Source of the DNA: Rhizobiales bacterium SYSU XM002 | GTDB lineage: Bacteria > Pseudomonadota > Alphaproteobacteria > Rhizobiales > Beijerinckiaceae | Direction of reading: 5' to 3' | Assembly (NCBI GenBank): GCA_009846685.1 | Contig: VWVY01000001.1 | Span: 744,001-808,000 of the forward strand | DNA: 64,000 nt | Shown here: in pieces, positions 48,873 through 58,117 of the stretch | Layout: every line of letters begins with the position of its first letter | How positions within the stretch are numbered: the stretch's first letter is position 1 | The notes under the pieces: generated by a model | Seen by the model: only the letters and a program-made list of their open reading frames with translations | Told to the model about the DNA's origin: nothing | The model's database searches: none | Position numbers and translations under genes: made by a program

Positions 48873-49757
48873 CTATCCGCCGAAGACCACAGTGCGGTTG
48901 CCGTTGAGGAACACACGGTCCTCCAGATGCGCGAGAACCGCCTTGGCTAGCACGCGGCGCTCGATGTCCCGCCCTTTGCGGACAAGATCGTCCGGCTGGT
49001 CGGCATGGGAGATGCGCTCGACGTCCTGCTCGATGATCGGCCCCTCGTCGAGATCGGCCGTGACGTAATGCGCTGTCGCGCCGATCAGTTTCACTCCGCG
49101 CCCGTAGGCCTGATGGTAGGGCCGCGCGCCCTTGAAGCCGGGCAGGAAAGAATGGTGGATGTTGATGCAACGCCCAGCGAGCTTCGCAGAGGTCTCGTCC
49201 GAGAGGACCTGCATGTAACGCGCGAGCACGACGAGTTCGGTACGGGTCTCGTCGATCAGCGCGAGAAGGCGCGCTTCCTGCTCGGCCTTGTCGGCTTTGT
49301 TCACCGGCAGATAGTGAAAGGGCAGCTCGCCGAAATCACAGTCGGGGAAGGTCTCGCGCGGGTGGTTCGAGACAATGCCGGCGACATCCATCGGCAATTC
49401 GCCGATGCGATGGCGGTAGACGAGATCGACGAGGCAGTGATCGAACTTCGAGACGAGAATCAGCACACGCCGCCGCTCGCCGCGCGGGCGAAGCGACCAA
49501 TCCATGTCGAACCGCGCGGCAAGGGCCGAGAAGCGGGAAGCCAGCGTTTCCCGATCCAGCGCACCCTCGATCCCGCCGAACACGACGCGCATGAAGAAGC
49601 GGATCTGGTCGGTGTCGTCGAACTGCTGCGCTTCGAGGATGTTGCAGCCATTGTCGAAAAGGAAGGTGGAGACGGCCGCGACGATGCCCGGCCTGTCGGG
49701 GCAGGAGAGGCGCAGGATGAAGGCGGGAGAAGTTGTGGAAGACAAGGAAAGCCTCAC
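48873..49757 (-). CDS. purU: Formyltetrahydrofolate deformylase
   Basis: This 294 aa enzyme splits 10-formyl-THF to THF and formate. An N-terminal ACT domain ([28 protein letters not shown]) precedes the formyltransferase-fold domain with [17 protein letters not shown] and the catalytic [21 protein letters not shown] with [20 protein letters not shown] (Asn-His-Asp set). It starts with GTG at 49757, which overlaps the crotonase stop (GTGA). That coupling suggests a shared C1-release step, for example from methoxylated substrates. Confidence 0.95.
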   Translation of the reverse strand: MRLSLSSTTSPAFILRLSCPDRPGIVAAVSTFLFDNGCNILEAQQFDDTDQIRFFMRVVFGGIEGALDRETLASRFSALAARFDMDWSLRPRGERRRVLILVSKFDHCLVDLVYRHRIGELPMDVAGIVSNHPRETFPDCDFGELPFHYLPVNKADKAEQEARLLALIDETRTELVVLARYMQVLSDETSAKLAGRCINIHHSFLPGFKGARPYHQAYGRGVKLIGATAHYVTADLDEGPIIEQDVERISHADQPDDLVRKGRDIERRVLAKAVLAHLEDRVFLNGNRTVVFGG

Positions 49758-50530
49758 GATTTCGGTTCGAGCCGCGGCGCCTTCTTGGCGAAGAAGGTTT
49801 CGAGGCTGGGCCTGAGGTCCGGGTTGGTCATGATCATCCCCGCGAGCAGCGATTCGGCGAAGAGCCCGTCCGTGGTCGACATGTCGTTGATGCGCGAGAT
49901 GCCGGTGAGGATCGCGAAATTCGTAAGGTCGTAGTGTTCGGCCGCCGCCTCGGCAATCGCCATCGCACGGGCATCGACATCCCCCTCCGCGACGATCTCG
50001 TGGACGAGGCCGGTGTCGAACCCGCGCTGCACGTCATAAGTCCGGGCCGAGATCATCAGGTCGATCATCCGCGCGGGGGTGATGATGCGGGCAACGCGCA
50101 CGGTCGCACCACCGCCGGTAAAGACACCGCGCTGGCCTTCCGGCAGGGCAAAGAAGGTCGAAGGCTCGGCGACCCGCACATGCGTCGCCGCCGCGATCTC
50201 GAGCCCGCCGCCGACGACCGCGCCCTTCATCGCCGCTATCACGGGGATCGAGCCGAACTGCATCTTGTCGAAGGCCTTGTGCCACTTCTGGCACATCCGC
50301 ATGAACTCGACCGGGCCGCGATTGAGCTCGTAGTGCTCCTGAAGATCGAGCCCGGCGCAGAAATGCGCGCCCGAGGTGCGGAGCACCGCCGCCTTCACGC
50401 CCGCCGGGGGGGCATCGAAAAACCGGTCGATCTCGCCGATCATGGCTTCGTCGAGCGCGTTGCGGCGATCCGGACGGTTCAGCGTCAGCACGGCGACCTT
50501 GCCGCGGATGTCGATGTCGATCTTCGCCAA
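49754..50530 (-). CDS. Crotonase-family enoyl-CoA hydratase
   Basis: This 258 aa protein starts at TTG 50530 ([20 protein letters not shown]), with GAGGGAGAACGCT upstream. Oxyanion-hole motifs are [14 protein letters not shown] and [43 protein letters not shown] supplies one of the two expected Glu residues, while the first is replaced in GGGLE, so hydratase chemistry is likely but another crotonase reaction is possible. It is coupled to purU and divergent from an acuI-type gene. Confidence 0.88.
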   Translation of the reverse strand: MAKIDIDIRGKVAVLTLNRPDRRNALDEAMIGEIDRFFDAPPAGVKAAVLRTSGAHFCAGLDLQEHYELNRGPVEFMRMCQKWHKAFDKMQFGSIPVIAAMKGAVVGGGLEIAAATHVRVAEPSTFFALPEGQRGVFTGGGATVRVARIITPARMIDLMISARTYDVQRGFDTGLVHEIVAEGDVDARAMAIAEAAAEHYDLTNFAILTGISRINDMSTTDGLFAESLLAGMIMTNPDLRPSLETFFAKKAPRLEPKS

Positions 50531-50639
50531 AAGCGTTCTCCCTCGTCTATCGTTCGGGGTGACGACCGCGAAGGATCGTCCTATCTGTTCCGGTTCAAGC
50601 CCGAATGGGCGGCATTTTTCGGGGATACGGGAGAGAACC

Positions 50640-51629
50640 ATGGCATTCAAGGCCCTCGTCGTGAACAAGGCCGCCGATGGCGCGGTGACGCAGGCAATCG
50701 AAACCCTGGACGACGCCCGACTCCCCGCCGAAGGCAATGTCACGGTCCGCGTCGAATACTCCACCCTGAACTACAAGGATGGACTCTGCCTCACCGGCGG
50801 CGGCGGGCTGGTACGTGCCTATCCGCACGTACCCGGCATCGATTTCGCGGGCACGGTCGAGGCATCGGACGATGCGCGCTACCGGCCCGGAGACAAGGTT
50901 GTGCTCACCGGCTGGCGCGTCGGCGAGGTCTGGTGGGGCGGCTATGCGGAGAAGGCACGCGTCAAGGCCGATTGGCTCGTGCCGCTCCCTGCGGGGCTGA
51001 CGACGCGGCAGGCGATGGCCGTCGGCACGGCCGGCTTCACCGCGATGCTCGCCGTGATGGCGCTTGAAGCGCACGGGCTGGAACCGGCCGATGGCGAGGT
51101 TCTGGTCACCGGCGCGGCCGGCGGCGTCGGCTCGGTCGCAACCGCGATTCTCGCACGGCGCGGCTATCAGATCGCGGCGGTGACGGGGCGCCCGGAGCAG
51201 GAAGACTTCCTCAAATCGCTCGGGGCGACGCGGATCGTGCCGCGCGCGGAACTGGCCGAAGCGCCAACCCGCCCGCTCGACAAGGAACTTTGGGCCGGCG
51301 CGATCGACAATGTCGGCGGAACGATGCTTGCCCGCGTTCTCACGCAGATGAAATACGGCGCCTCGGTCGCGGCAGTCGGACTCGCGGGCGGGAATTCCCT
51401 ACCCGCGACGGTGATCCCGTTCCTGTTGCGCGGCGTCAATCTTCTCGGCATCGACAGCGTGATGAAGCCCTACCCGGCCCGTCTGGGGGCCTGGCAGCGC
51501 ATCCTCGTCGATCTGCCGTTCGACAAGCTTGACGCGCTCACGAGCGAAGCCAGGCTCGAAGACCTCCCCGCACTCGGCAAGGCCATTCTCAAGGGCGAGG
51601 TGCGCGGTCGCGTCATCGTCCGACTGTAA
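50640..51629 (+). CDS. acuI: Acrylyl-CoA reductase-type MDR oxidoreductase (AcuI/YhdH)
   Basis: This 329 aa zinc-independent medium-chain reductase begins MAFKALVVNKAADG. NYKDGLCLTGGGGLVRAYPHVPGIDFAGTV and the NADPH site VTGAAGGVGSVATAILARRGYQI (about 153-175) match AcuI, as does the later GIDSVMKPYPARLGAWQRI. AcuI reduces acryloyl-CoA to propionyl-CoA in acrylate or 3-hydroxypropionate metabolism. The divergent crotonase could supply or use the same CoA ester. Confidence 0.9.
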   Translation: MAFKALVVNKAADGAVTQAIETLDDARLPAEGNVTVRVEYSTLNYKDGLCLTGGGGLVRAYPHVPGIDFAGTVEASDDARYRPGDKVVLTGWRVGEVWWGGYAEKARVKADWLVPLPAGLTTRQAMAVGTAGFTAMLAVMALEAHGLEPADGEVLVTGAAGGVGSVATAILARRGYQIAAVTGRPEQEDFLKSLGATRIVPRAELAEAPTRPLDKELWAGAIDNVGGTMLARVLTQMKYGASVAAVGLAGGNSLPATVIPFLLRGVNLLGIDSVMKPYPARLGAWQRILVDLPFDKLDALTSEARLEDLPALGKAILKGEVRGRVIVRL

Positions 51630-51987
51630 GCATCACCGCAAGCTCGAACCCGAGCAGAATGACGGCGATAATCGCCGAGAGATAGGCGAAGCGCAGCATC
51701 GCCTCTCGCCGCGCTTCCGCGATCATCCCATGCGCGAGCGCATCCGGCGGGCGCTCGCCGTCGTTCAGCATCACCCAGACCTCGGTGGTCTTGTAAGGAA
51801 CCTGATCGACCCGCGCAGCCTTCAAAATCAACACGAAGGCCATCAGCAGCATGCCAAGGCCGCCTGTACGAAGCGCCAGAACGAGTTCGTTGGCGAGCCC
51901 CATCATCCCCGTGACAATACCGAGCATGCCGAAGCCGCAGCCGCGCATCACCGAAGTGAAAGCCGTGCGCCGGACGATCTCTTCCAT
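51613..51987 (-). CDS. Small integral membrane protein, unknown
   Basis: This 124 aa protein has three hydrophobic segments (GMLGIVTGMMGLANELVLAL, GLGMLLMAFVLILKA and AYLSAIIAVILLGFELAVML) and a soluble stretch TTEVWVMLNDGERPPDALAHGMIAEARREAMLRF between the second and third. No family recognised. It is convergent with acuI and the two reading frames overlap by 17 bases, a tail-to-tail arrangement. Confidence 0.65.
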   Translation of the reverse strand: MEEIVRRTAFTSVMRGCGFGMLGIVTGMMGLANELVLALRTGGLGMLLMAFVLILKAARVDQVPYKTTEVWVMLNDGERPPDALAHGMIAEARREAMLRFAYLSAIIAVILLGFELAVMLTVGR

Positions 51988-52088
51988 ACATGCCTCCCGA
52001 TGAAGGAATAAGCACCATCTTCAGCAGGTTAGGGCCATCCGACAAGGTCGCGCGCGAACCTCTTCTCACAAATCTGCGTGAACATAAG

Positions 52089-53969
52089 TCACTCGGTGAG
52101 CGAAACGCCGAGATAGAGTTCCGTGCCTTCCCCCGGCGCCGAGCGAATCGTGAGCCGCGCGCCGATCATTTCGGCCTGCTCCCGGACGCCAACCAGCCCG
52201 AACCGCCCCTCGCGATCGATCGACGGATCGAACCCGACGCCGTCGTCTATCACCGCGACCTCGAGGAACGGCCGCCCCCCGACGATATTGACGCGCGAGC
52301 GGATCGAGACCTCCTGCGCCCGCGAGTGGTTCTCCACGTTGCGCAATGCCTCCTCGACGATGCGATAAACGGCTTCCGTCCGCTCGTCCGCCAGCAGCGC
52401 CGATGTTTCGTCGTATTCAACGATAACATTGGTGATCTGGCGCCTGTTGGCCTTGATCGCAAGCCGCCGCAGCGCCGAGCCGAAGCCATCCTCCCGCACT
52501 GGCGAATATCGGAGGTTCACCACCGCCTCGCGCGAGCGGGCCAGCCCATCCTGAGCCGCCTCCTCGGCGCGGGCGAGCTCCGCTGCCGCCTGCTCTGGTT
52601 CAGCGGGCGCAATCTTGCGGATGAGGCGGATCTGCGTCAGCAACGCCAGCATGGAATGAGCCAGCGTATCGTGAAGGTCACGCGAGATGCGCAGGCGTTC
52701 ACGCGTCACCGCCACCCGCCGCGCTTCATGCCCCATACGTTCGATTTCCCGCGTCCGATCGGCAACACGCGCGTCGAGTTCGGTATTGAGCGTCGCCAGA
52801 TCGCGGTTTGCGGTCTGCAGCGTCGAGACGAGCGCCCGCATCGATCCACCGATACGCCCGGCTTCATCGGCGCCCGCATCGACATCGAGTTCTTCCGTCT
52901 CGCCAAGCCGCAGCCTGTCCGCGGCGTGGGCCAGGCGTTTCAGGCGGCGAGTCATTCGCCGTGTGACAAAGGCCGCTGCGAGTGCACTCGCCAGCCCACC
53001 GGCGAAGATCAGGCCGAAAATCGACCCCGAGGCCCTGTAGGCAGGCAGGAAAGCGGTCGCAACCGGTTCGCGGACAATCACGGTCCAGCCGAGTCCCCGA
53101 AAATCGCCGAACCCCTGACTACGGGCAACGCCGATCAGGTAATCGCCATCGACGATGCTGGATTCGCGCCCGGAATAGCGCGACAGATCGAAGCGTGCTC
53201 CGGCTGGCAGGTTCTCCGAACCGAGCAGCGCCGTGCCGTCGACACCGAGCAGCAGGATCTCGACTGATGGGCGCCCCGTGAGCATGGTGGCGGCATTGCG
53301 CCGCAGGATCTCGATCCAGGACCAGCCAAGCGCAACACCGAGGATGGCCTTCAGTTCGCCCTTCGAATCGAGCACCGGCGCCGAGAGATCGACGAAGCGT
53401 CGTGGCTCGCCCTCGATAAGCCGGGGCAGTTGCCGGTCGAGCAGAACGCCGGCATGAACATCGGAGACCGTCGGCCCCGTGAAACCTTGCGTGAACCACG
53501 GGCGGGAGGCGACGTTCTGCCCTGTGAAAACGCCATCCGTCGCGACGACGATCGTTCCGTCGAGATCGGCGAGGCCAGCCCATTCGACTTCGGGCAGGGC
53601 CTGGCGGAGATTGTCGAGAACACCGGGATCAACCATCGCCACCCGTGCATCGCCGGGAATCGCGAGCATTCGTCCCGCGATCGAAATCCACTGCCGTCGC
53701 CCGGCGAGATTGGCGTCGATGGTGTCGATCAGCCGGCGGGCGTGGCCGGCGTAGAGCTGCCCGATCTCGCGCTCGATCGCGCGGCTGGCCGCCCGCACGG
53801 TGACGATGCCGGTGATCGCCGCGATAACCAGCATCAGCCCGCAAATCGTCCAGCCGATCGCCGCAGCGAGCGAGGCTCGCGGATCGAGCGCACGCCAGAA
53901 CGGCGCAGCAGCCGGTGAAGCCGCGCCGCTTGTTCGCTCACCGTGGTTGCCAAAGGCTGTCTCGGCCAT
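52089..53969 (-). CDS. Sensor histidine kinase with Cache-type periplasmic domain
   Basis: This 626 aa protein has TM1 (about 34-58), a large periplasmic sensor (60-310; the WAGLADLDGTIVVATDGVFTG, SRPWFTQGF and DVHAGVLL pattern fits Cache/PDC), TM2 (316-336), a HAMP and coiled coil (337-420), and HisKA_3 with His433 in ISRDLHDTLAHSM. HATPase has N-box EEALRNVENHS and G-box DDGVGFD, GRFGLVGVREQAEMIG. ATG 53969 has GGAG upstream. It pairs with the divergent NarL/FixJ regulator. Cache domains often bind organic or amino acids, so the quiC/ABC substrate is a candidate ligand. Confidence 0.9.
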   Translation of the reverse strand: MAETAFGNHGERTSGAASPAAAPFWRALDPRASLAAAIGWTICGLMLVIAAITGIVTVRAASRAIEREIGQLYAGHARRLIDTIDANLAGRRQWISIAGRMLAIPGDARVAMVDPGVLDNLRQALPEVEWAGLADLDGTIVVATDGVFTGQNVASRPWFTQGFTGPTVSDVHAGVLLDRQLPRLIEGEPRRFVDLSAPVLDSKGELKAILGVALGWSWIEILRRNAATMLTGRPSVEILLLGVDGTALLGSENLPAGARFDLSRYSGRESSIVDGDYLIGVARSQGFGDFRGLGWTVIVREPVATAFLPAYRASGSIFGLIFAGGLASALAAAFVTRRMTRRLKRLAHAADRLRLGETEELDVDAGADEAGRIGGSMRALVSTLQTANRDLATLNTELDARVADRTREIERMGHEARRVAVTRERLRISRDLHDTLAHSMLALLTQIRLIRKIAPAEPEQAAAELARAEEAAQDGLARSREAVVNLRYSPVREDGFGSALRRLAIKANRRQITNVIVEYDETSALLADERTEAVYRIVEEALRNVENHSRAQEVSIRSRVNIVGGRPFLEVAVIDDGVGFDPSIDREGRFGLVGVREQAEMIGARLTIRSAPGEGTELYLGVSLTE

Positions 53970-53992
53970 CAAAGTCTCCGATCAAAGCTATT

Positions 53993-54028
53993 GTTCCGGC
54001 TTCGACCGTGCCTGTCGAGGCCCGGAAC
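53993..54028. promoter_or_regulatory. Inverted repeat in the kinase/regulator divergent gap
   Basis: GTTCCGG (53993-53999) ... CCGGAAC (54022-54028), with inner TCGAC (54002-54006) / GTCGA (54014-54018). This imperfect long palindrome lies in the 92 bases between the two divergent start codons and could be a binding site for the paired regulator. Confidence 0.4.
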
Positions 54029-54061
54029 GGTCGGAACGTCCGGCGGGAGCCTCCAGAGACC

Positions 54062-54727
54062 GTGAAAGACAGCGAACCGATCCGGATTCTCATCGCGGAA
54101 GACCAGCAACTGATCCGCCGCGCCTTCGCCAAGATCCTCGAACTGGAAGCCGACATCCGCGTCGTCGGGCAAGCAGCGGACGGCGCCGAAGCAATCGAGC
54201 TTGCCCGCCGTCACCGGCCCGACATCGTGCTGATGGATCTGCAGATGCCACGGGTCAGCGGCGCTCAGGCCACGCAACGTATTGTCGCGGAATTGCCGGA
54301 TACGCAGGTCGTCGTGTTGACGACCTTTGATACCGACGAACTCGTCTTCGAAGCGATCGGCGCTGGGGCACAGGCCTATCTTCTCAAGGACGCGACCGAA
54401 ACGGAAATTCTGGAAACCATCCGCCGTGTCCATCGGGGAGAATCCCATCTCTCGCCCAATATCTCACGGAAGCTCCTTGAGGAATTCCGTCGCTCACGGC
54501 CCACGGGCCGGCATGAGGCCGGCTGGGAAGAGTCCGAGCCCTTGACCGAACGCGAAGAGGAGATTCTCGCACTCATAACGCAAGGCCGCTCCAACCGCGA
54601 TATCGCCGACAAGATCTTCCTCGCGGAAGGCACGGTGAAGAATTACGTGAGCCGCATCATGGAAAAACTAGGCGTTTCCTCGCGTACCGAACTCGCCGTG
54701 CTGGCCCTCAAGCGCAAGCGGCCGTGA
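54062..54727 (+). CDS. NarL/FixJ-type response regulator
   Basis: This 221 aa protein starts at GTG 54062 with GGGAG upstream (12 bases, slightly long). Receiver domain 1-120: the acid pair E13-D14, phosphoacceptor Asp59 in VLMDLQMP, T88 region LTTFD and Lys109. The HTH (about 160-215; LTEREEEILALITQGRSNRDIADKIFLAEGTVKNYVSRIMEKLGV) is the LuxR type. It is divergent from its likely partner kinase and upstream of quiC and the ABC genes, so control of that operon is inferred. Confidence 0.93.
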   Translation: MKDSEPIRILIAEDQQLIRRAFAKILELEADIRVVGQAADGAEAIELARRHRPDIVLMDLQMPRVSGAQATQRIVAELPDTQVVVLTTFDTDELVFEAIGAGAQAYLLKDATETEILETIRRVHRGESHLSPNISRKLLEEFRRSRPTGRHEAGWEESEPLTEREEEILALITQGRSNRDIADKIFLAEGTVKNYVSRIMEKLGVSSRTELAVLALKRKRP

Positions 54728-54751
54728 ACGATCCATGATCTCCAAACGACA

Positions 54752-54767
54752 CGTGACTTTCGTCACG
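54752..54767 (+). promoter_or_regulatory. Palindrome upstream of quiC
   Basis: CGTGAC-TTTC-GTCACG is a perfect 6+6 inverted repeat about 105 bases before the quiC ATG and 25 after the response-regulator stop. There is no T-run, so it is more likely an operator or a short stabilising hairpin than a terminator. Confidence 0.4.
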
Positions 54768-54871
54768 CCTTGCGCATGACCTTGGGGAGATGAATTGTGC
54801 ACCCGATACCGCCATGATCCATCGCGTCCGAACCTGCCGACAGAGCAGGCGGACCAAGGGAGGACAGGCGG

Positions 54872-56782
54872 ATGCGCCGCTCGATCGCCACGGTTTCGCT
54901 GAGCGGAACCTTGCCCGAGAAGCTTGAAGCCATCGCCGTGGCCAAATTCGACGGCGTCGAGATTTTCGAGAACGATCTGGTCTTCTCGTCCCTTTCGCCC
55001 GGCGAGGTCCGCGCGATCTGCGGCGATCTCGGCCTGACGATCGATCTGTTCCAGCCTTTCCGCGATCTCGAAGGCGTGGATGACGCTCAATTTCTCCGGA
55101 ACCTCGAGCGGGCAAAACGAAAATTCGACCTGATGGTCGAACTCGGCGCTCCCTTGCTGCTCGTCTGCGCCAACGCGACGCCCAGCGCCATCGACGATGC
55201 TGCGCGTTCTGCTGCGCAGATGCACCGCATGGCTGAACTTGCCCAGACGCGCGGGATCAAGATCGCCTTCGAGGCTCTCGCCTGGTCTACACATATCAAC
55301 ACATTCGAACGGGCCTTCGAAATTGTCCGCCATACGGACCATCCCCACCTCGGCCTCGCGCTCGACAGTTTCCACACCCTGGCGTTGCCGAACGATTGGT
55401 CTGGGCTCACCGGTCTCCCCGGCGAACGCATTTTCTTCATGCAGATTGCCGATGCACCGAAGCTCGACATGGCGAGCCTGATGCTCTCCCGCCATCATCG
55501 CTGTCTGCCGGGACAGGGAGAAATGGATGTCGCAGGCTTCGTCGATGCCGCATTGAGGGCTGGCTACACGGGCACGATCAGCCTCGAGATCTTCAACGAC
55601 GGGTTCCGCTCCGCCCCGCCACGCCAGACGGCGCGCGACGGCATGCGTTCGCTGCTCTATGTGGAAGAACAGGTGCGCCGGCAGCAGGAACAGGGCAGCA
55701 CGCCGCGGCCACCGCGCCGGGTGAGCCTGTTCGATCCGCCGGCGCCAACCGAGCCGGAGGGCATTGCCTTCATCGAATTCGCTGTCGACGAGGCGAGCCA
55801 CCGTACGCTCGCTCGATATCTCGAAAGCCTGGGCTTCCACCGGGTCGGCAGGCATCGTTCCAAGGATGTCGAGCTTTACGGACAGGGCGACATTCGCCTG
55901 GTCCTCAATGGCGAACGGGATTCGCTCGCGCACTCGTTTTTTCTGCTGCACGGCCCGTCGGTCTGCGCGCTCGCCTTCGAGGTTGATGACCCGGCCCGCG
56001 CGCTCGGTCGCGCGGAGGCCTACGGCTGCCAGCGGCTCGAAGGCCGTCTTGGCCACAACGAGATTCCGATCCCCGGCACCCGCGCGGTTGACGGCACCCT
56101 GATCTATTTCAACGAACGTGGTGCGGACGGTCGCCTGACCTTCGAGGCGGATTTTGAGCCGGAAAAGCCGGCGAAGAAGTCCCCTGCTCCCTTGGCCAAC
56201 CGCGTCGATCACATCGCGCAGGCCCTGCCGGAAGACAGTCTCGACGCCTCGGTCCTTTTTTATCGCGCAGTGATGAACCTCACGCCCGAGGCGACAATGG
56301 TCCTCGCCGACCCCTACGGTGTCGTGCGCAGCCGGGCAATTTCGAGCGACAACCGGAAGGTCCGTTTTCCACTCAACATCGCTCGCGGCCGCAACACCGG
56401 CACGGCGCGCTCGATCGGCAGCTATTCCGGCGCCGGCGTCCATCATATCGCGCTGGAAACGGCCGACATCTTCGCAACCGCCCGCCGGCTGAAGGCAGCC
56501 GGTGCGCCGGTTCTGACGATTCCGCAGAATTACTACGACGATCTCGGCGCACGTTATGCACTCGATCCCGTGCGGCTTGCCGAACTCGCAAGCCTCAACC
56601 TACTTTACGAACGTGCTGGTGACAGCGAATTCCTGCATCTCTACACGCTGCCATTCGAGGAGCGCTTCTTCTTCGAATTCGTGCAGCGCATCAACGGATA
56701 CGACCATTACGGTGCCACGAACGCCGGAATGCGTATGGCTGCGCTCGCCCAATCGCGACGCAGCGGCGATTACGGTCTGTAA
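54872..56782 (+). CDS. quiC: 3-Dehydroshikimate dehydratase (QuiC-type fusion with HPPD-like domain)
   Basis: This 636 aa protein starts at ATG 54872 behind GGAGGACAGGCGG. The N-terminal xylose-isomerase-like TIM barrel (1-275) has metal-type residues Glu134 (KIAFEAL), Asp165/His168 (LALDSFHTL) and Glu239 (ISLEIFND). The C-terminal VOC/hydroxyphenylpyruvate-dioxygenase-like part (290-636) keeps a His447, His525, Glu602 triad. Such fusions (QuiC1 of Pseudomonas) convert 3-dehydroshikimate to protocatechuate in quinate and shikimate use. The role of the second domain is unclear. The ABC genes follow 45 bases downstream. Confidence 0.9.
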   Translation: MRRSIATVSLSGTLPEKLEAIAVAKFDGVEIFENDLVFSSLSPGEVRAICGDLGLTIDLFQPFRDLEGVDDAQFLRNLERAKRKFDLMVELGAPLLLVCANATPSAIDDAARSAAQMHRMAELAQTRGIKIAFEALAWSTHINTFERAFEIVRHTDHPHLGLALDSFHTLALPNDWSGLTGLPGERIFFMQIADAPKLDMASLMLSRHHRCLPGQGEMDVAGFVDAALRAGYTGTISLEIFNDGFRSAPPRQTARDGMRSLLYVEEQVRRQQEQGSTPRPPRRVSLFDPPAPTEPEGIAFIEFAVDEASHRTLARYLESLGFHRVGRHRSKDVELYGQGDIRLVLNGERDSLAHSFFLLHGPSVCALAFEVDDPARALGRAEAYGCQRLEGRLGHNEIPIPGTRAVDGTLIYFNERGADGRLTFEADFEPEKPAKKSPAPLANRVDHIAQALPEDSLDASVLFYRAVMNLTPEATMVLADPYGVVRSRAISSDNRKVRFPLNIARGRNTGTARSIGSYSGAGVHHIALETADIFATARRLKAAGAPVLTIPQNYYDDLGARYALDPVRLAELASLNLLYERAGDSEFLHLYTLPFEERFFFEFVQRINGYDHYGATNAGMRMAALAQSRRSGDYGL

Positions 56783-56827
56783 ACCAGCGGACCGTTCCAA
56801 CAAGCCCGAAGGGCGATAGGAGGAAAC

Positions 56828-57976
56828 ATGACCTTGACCAAACGTTCCCTGATGCTCGCCACCGTGGCGCTGGCTGCTTCGCTCGGCGCGGCGGCTGCGC
56901 AGGATGCCGTGAAGATCGTCGGCGTCGTCGAACTCTCCGGCGCGGGCGCGACCGCCGGCACCAACTACAAGAACGGCGCGCAGCTTGCCGTCGACGAGAT
57001 CAACGCCGCCGGTGGCATTCTCGGCAAGAAAATCGAGTTCGTGGTCTATGACACCCAGACCAACCCCGGCAATACCCGCGCCGCCGTGCAGCGCGGCGTC
57101 GACGAAGGCGCTTTCGCGATCTTCGGGCCCGTGTTCTCCGGCCCCATCGGCGCCTCGATGCAGATCGCCCAGAAGGCCGGCGTGCCGCAGATCGTCGGTG
57201 GCGAAGCGGCAGGGCTCACCAAGCAGGGCGTAACGACCCTGTTCCGCACCTCGCTCAACCAAGCCGACGCGATGCCCAAACTCGCGAACTACTTCAAGGA
57301 TGCGGTCAAGGCTTCGTCCGTCGCGGTGGTCTGGGTCAACAACGACTTCGGCAAGGGTGGCCGCGACGCCATTATCCCGGAGCTCCAGAAGCGCGGCATC
57401 AAGATCGCTGCCGACATCGCCACGGAAAGCGGACAGGCCGATTTTGCAGCCGACGCCATCAAGGTGAAGAACGCCAATGCCGACGCCGTCTTCGTCTATC
57501 TCAACGAGGAAGAGAGCGCCCGCTTCCTGCGCGCGATCAAGCAGCAGGGTTACGACAAGCCGATCGTCGGCGAAACCACCCTCCTCGGCGCGAAGGTGAT
57601 CGAGCTTGCCGGCGCGGCAGCGGAAGGCGCGAAGGGCCATGTCGGCCTTTCGGTCGATGCCCCGGTTGCCGGCTTCGCGGAGTTCGGCAAGAAGTTCCAG
57701 GCGAAGTTCAACTACAAGTCGGATCACAACGGCATCAAGGGTTACTCGGGCATGTACATGCTCAAGTCCGTGGTCGAGAAGACCGGAAAGTTCGACAAGG
57801 AAGCCTTCCTGAAGGCCGCGCATGGCGCCGTCATCAAGGTCAAGGACGTTCCGGGTATCCTCATCGACTCCAAGTGGGACGATAACGGCGACGTGGATCG
57901 CGAGAGCTTCCTGGCCGAGGTCAAGGGCGGCAAGCAGGTGATCACCGGCACGTTGCCGCCGGTCAACAAGTTCTGA
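56828..57976 (+). CDS. ABC transporter substrate-binding protein, branched-chain (HAAT) type
   Basis: This 382 aa periplasmic protein has a signal peptide (MTLTKRSLMLATVALAASLGAAAAQ, cleavage about residue 24) and the type I periplasmic-binding fold. Features are VKIVGVVELSGAGATAGTNYKNGAQLAVDEINAAGGILGKKIEFVVYDTQTNPGN, VWVNNDFGKGGRDAI and GYSGMYMLKSVVEKTG. The family binds amino acids and many aromatic acids. With quiC just upstream, a hydroaromatic or aromatic ligand is inferred. AGGAGGAAAC gives a very strong ribosome site, expected for the most abundant component. Confidence 0.92.
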   Translation: MTLTKRSLMLATVALAASLGAAAAQDAVKIVGVVELSGAGATAGTNYKNGAQLAVDEINAAGGILGKKIEFVVYDTQTNPGNTRAAVQRGVDEGAFAIFGPVFSGPIGASMQIAQKAGVPQIVGGEAAGLTKQGVTTLFRTSLNQADAMPKLANYFKDAVKASSVAVVWVNNDFGKGGRDAIIPELQKRGIKIAADIATESGQADFAADAIKVKNANADAVFVYLNEEESARFLRAIKQQGYDKPIVGETTLLGAKVIELAGAAAEGAKGHVGLSVDAPVAGFAEFGKKFQAKFNYKSDHNGIKGYSGMYMLKSVVEKTGKFDKEAFLKAAHGAVIKVKDVPGILIDSKWDDNGDVDRESFLAEVKGGKQVITGTLPPVNKF

Positions 57977-57991
57977 TTGCTGAATGATTCT

Positions 57992-58015
57992 GGCCGGGCT
58001 CTCTGGAGCCTGGCC
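57992..58015 (+). other. Intercistronic hairpin between binding-protein gene and livH
   Basis: GGCCGGGCTC-TCTG-GAGCCTGGCC forms a 10-bp stem with one G-U pair, 15 bases past the binding-protein stop and about 100 before livH. Such stems protect the upstream mRNA and raise binding-protein output over the membrane genes. No T-run follows. Confidence 0.65.
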
Positions 58016-58117
58016 GGTTATCCCAACCGCATCCATCGCGATGCGGGGCGGATCGTCATATCCGCAAGCCCGGTCTATCGCCGTGGTTCGCGCGAATATC
58101 GGCTGAGGAAAAGCCCG

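Noticed and set aside
54668-56446. 592 aa minus-strand open frame opposite quiC
   Set aside because: The plus frame has a recognised two-domain protein with strong ribosome site; the minus frame is a complementary shadow.
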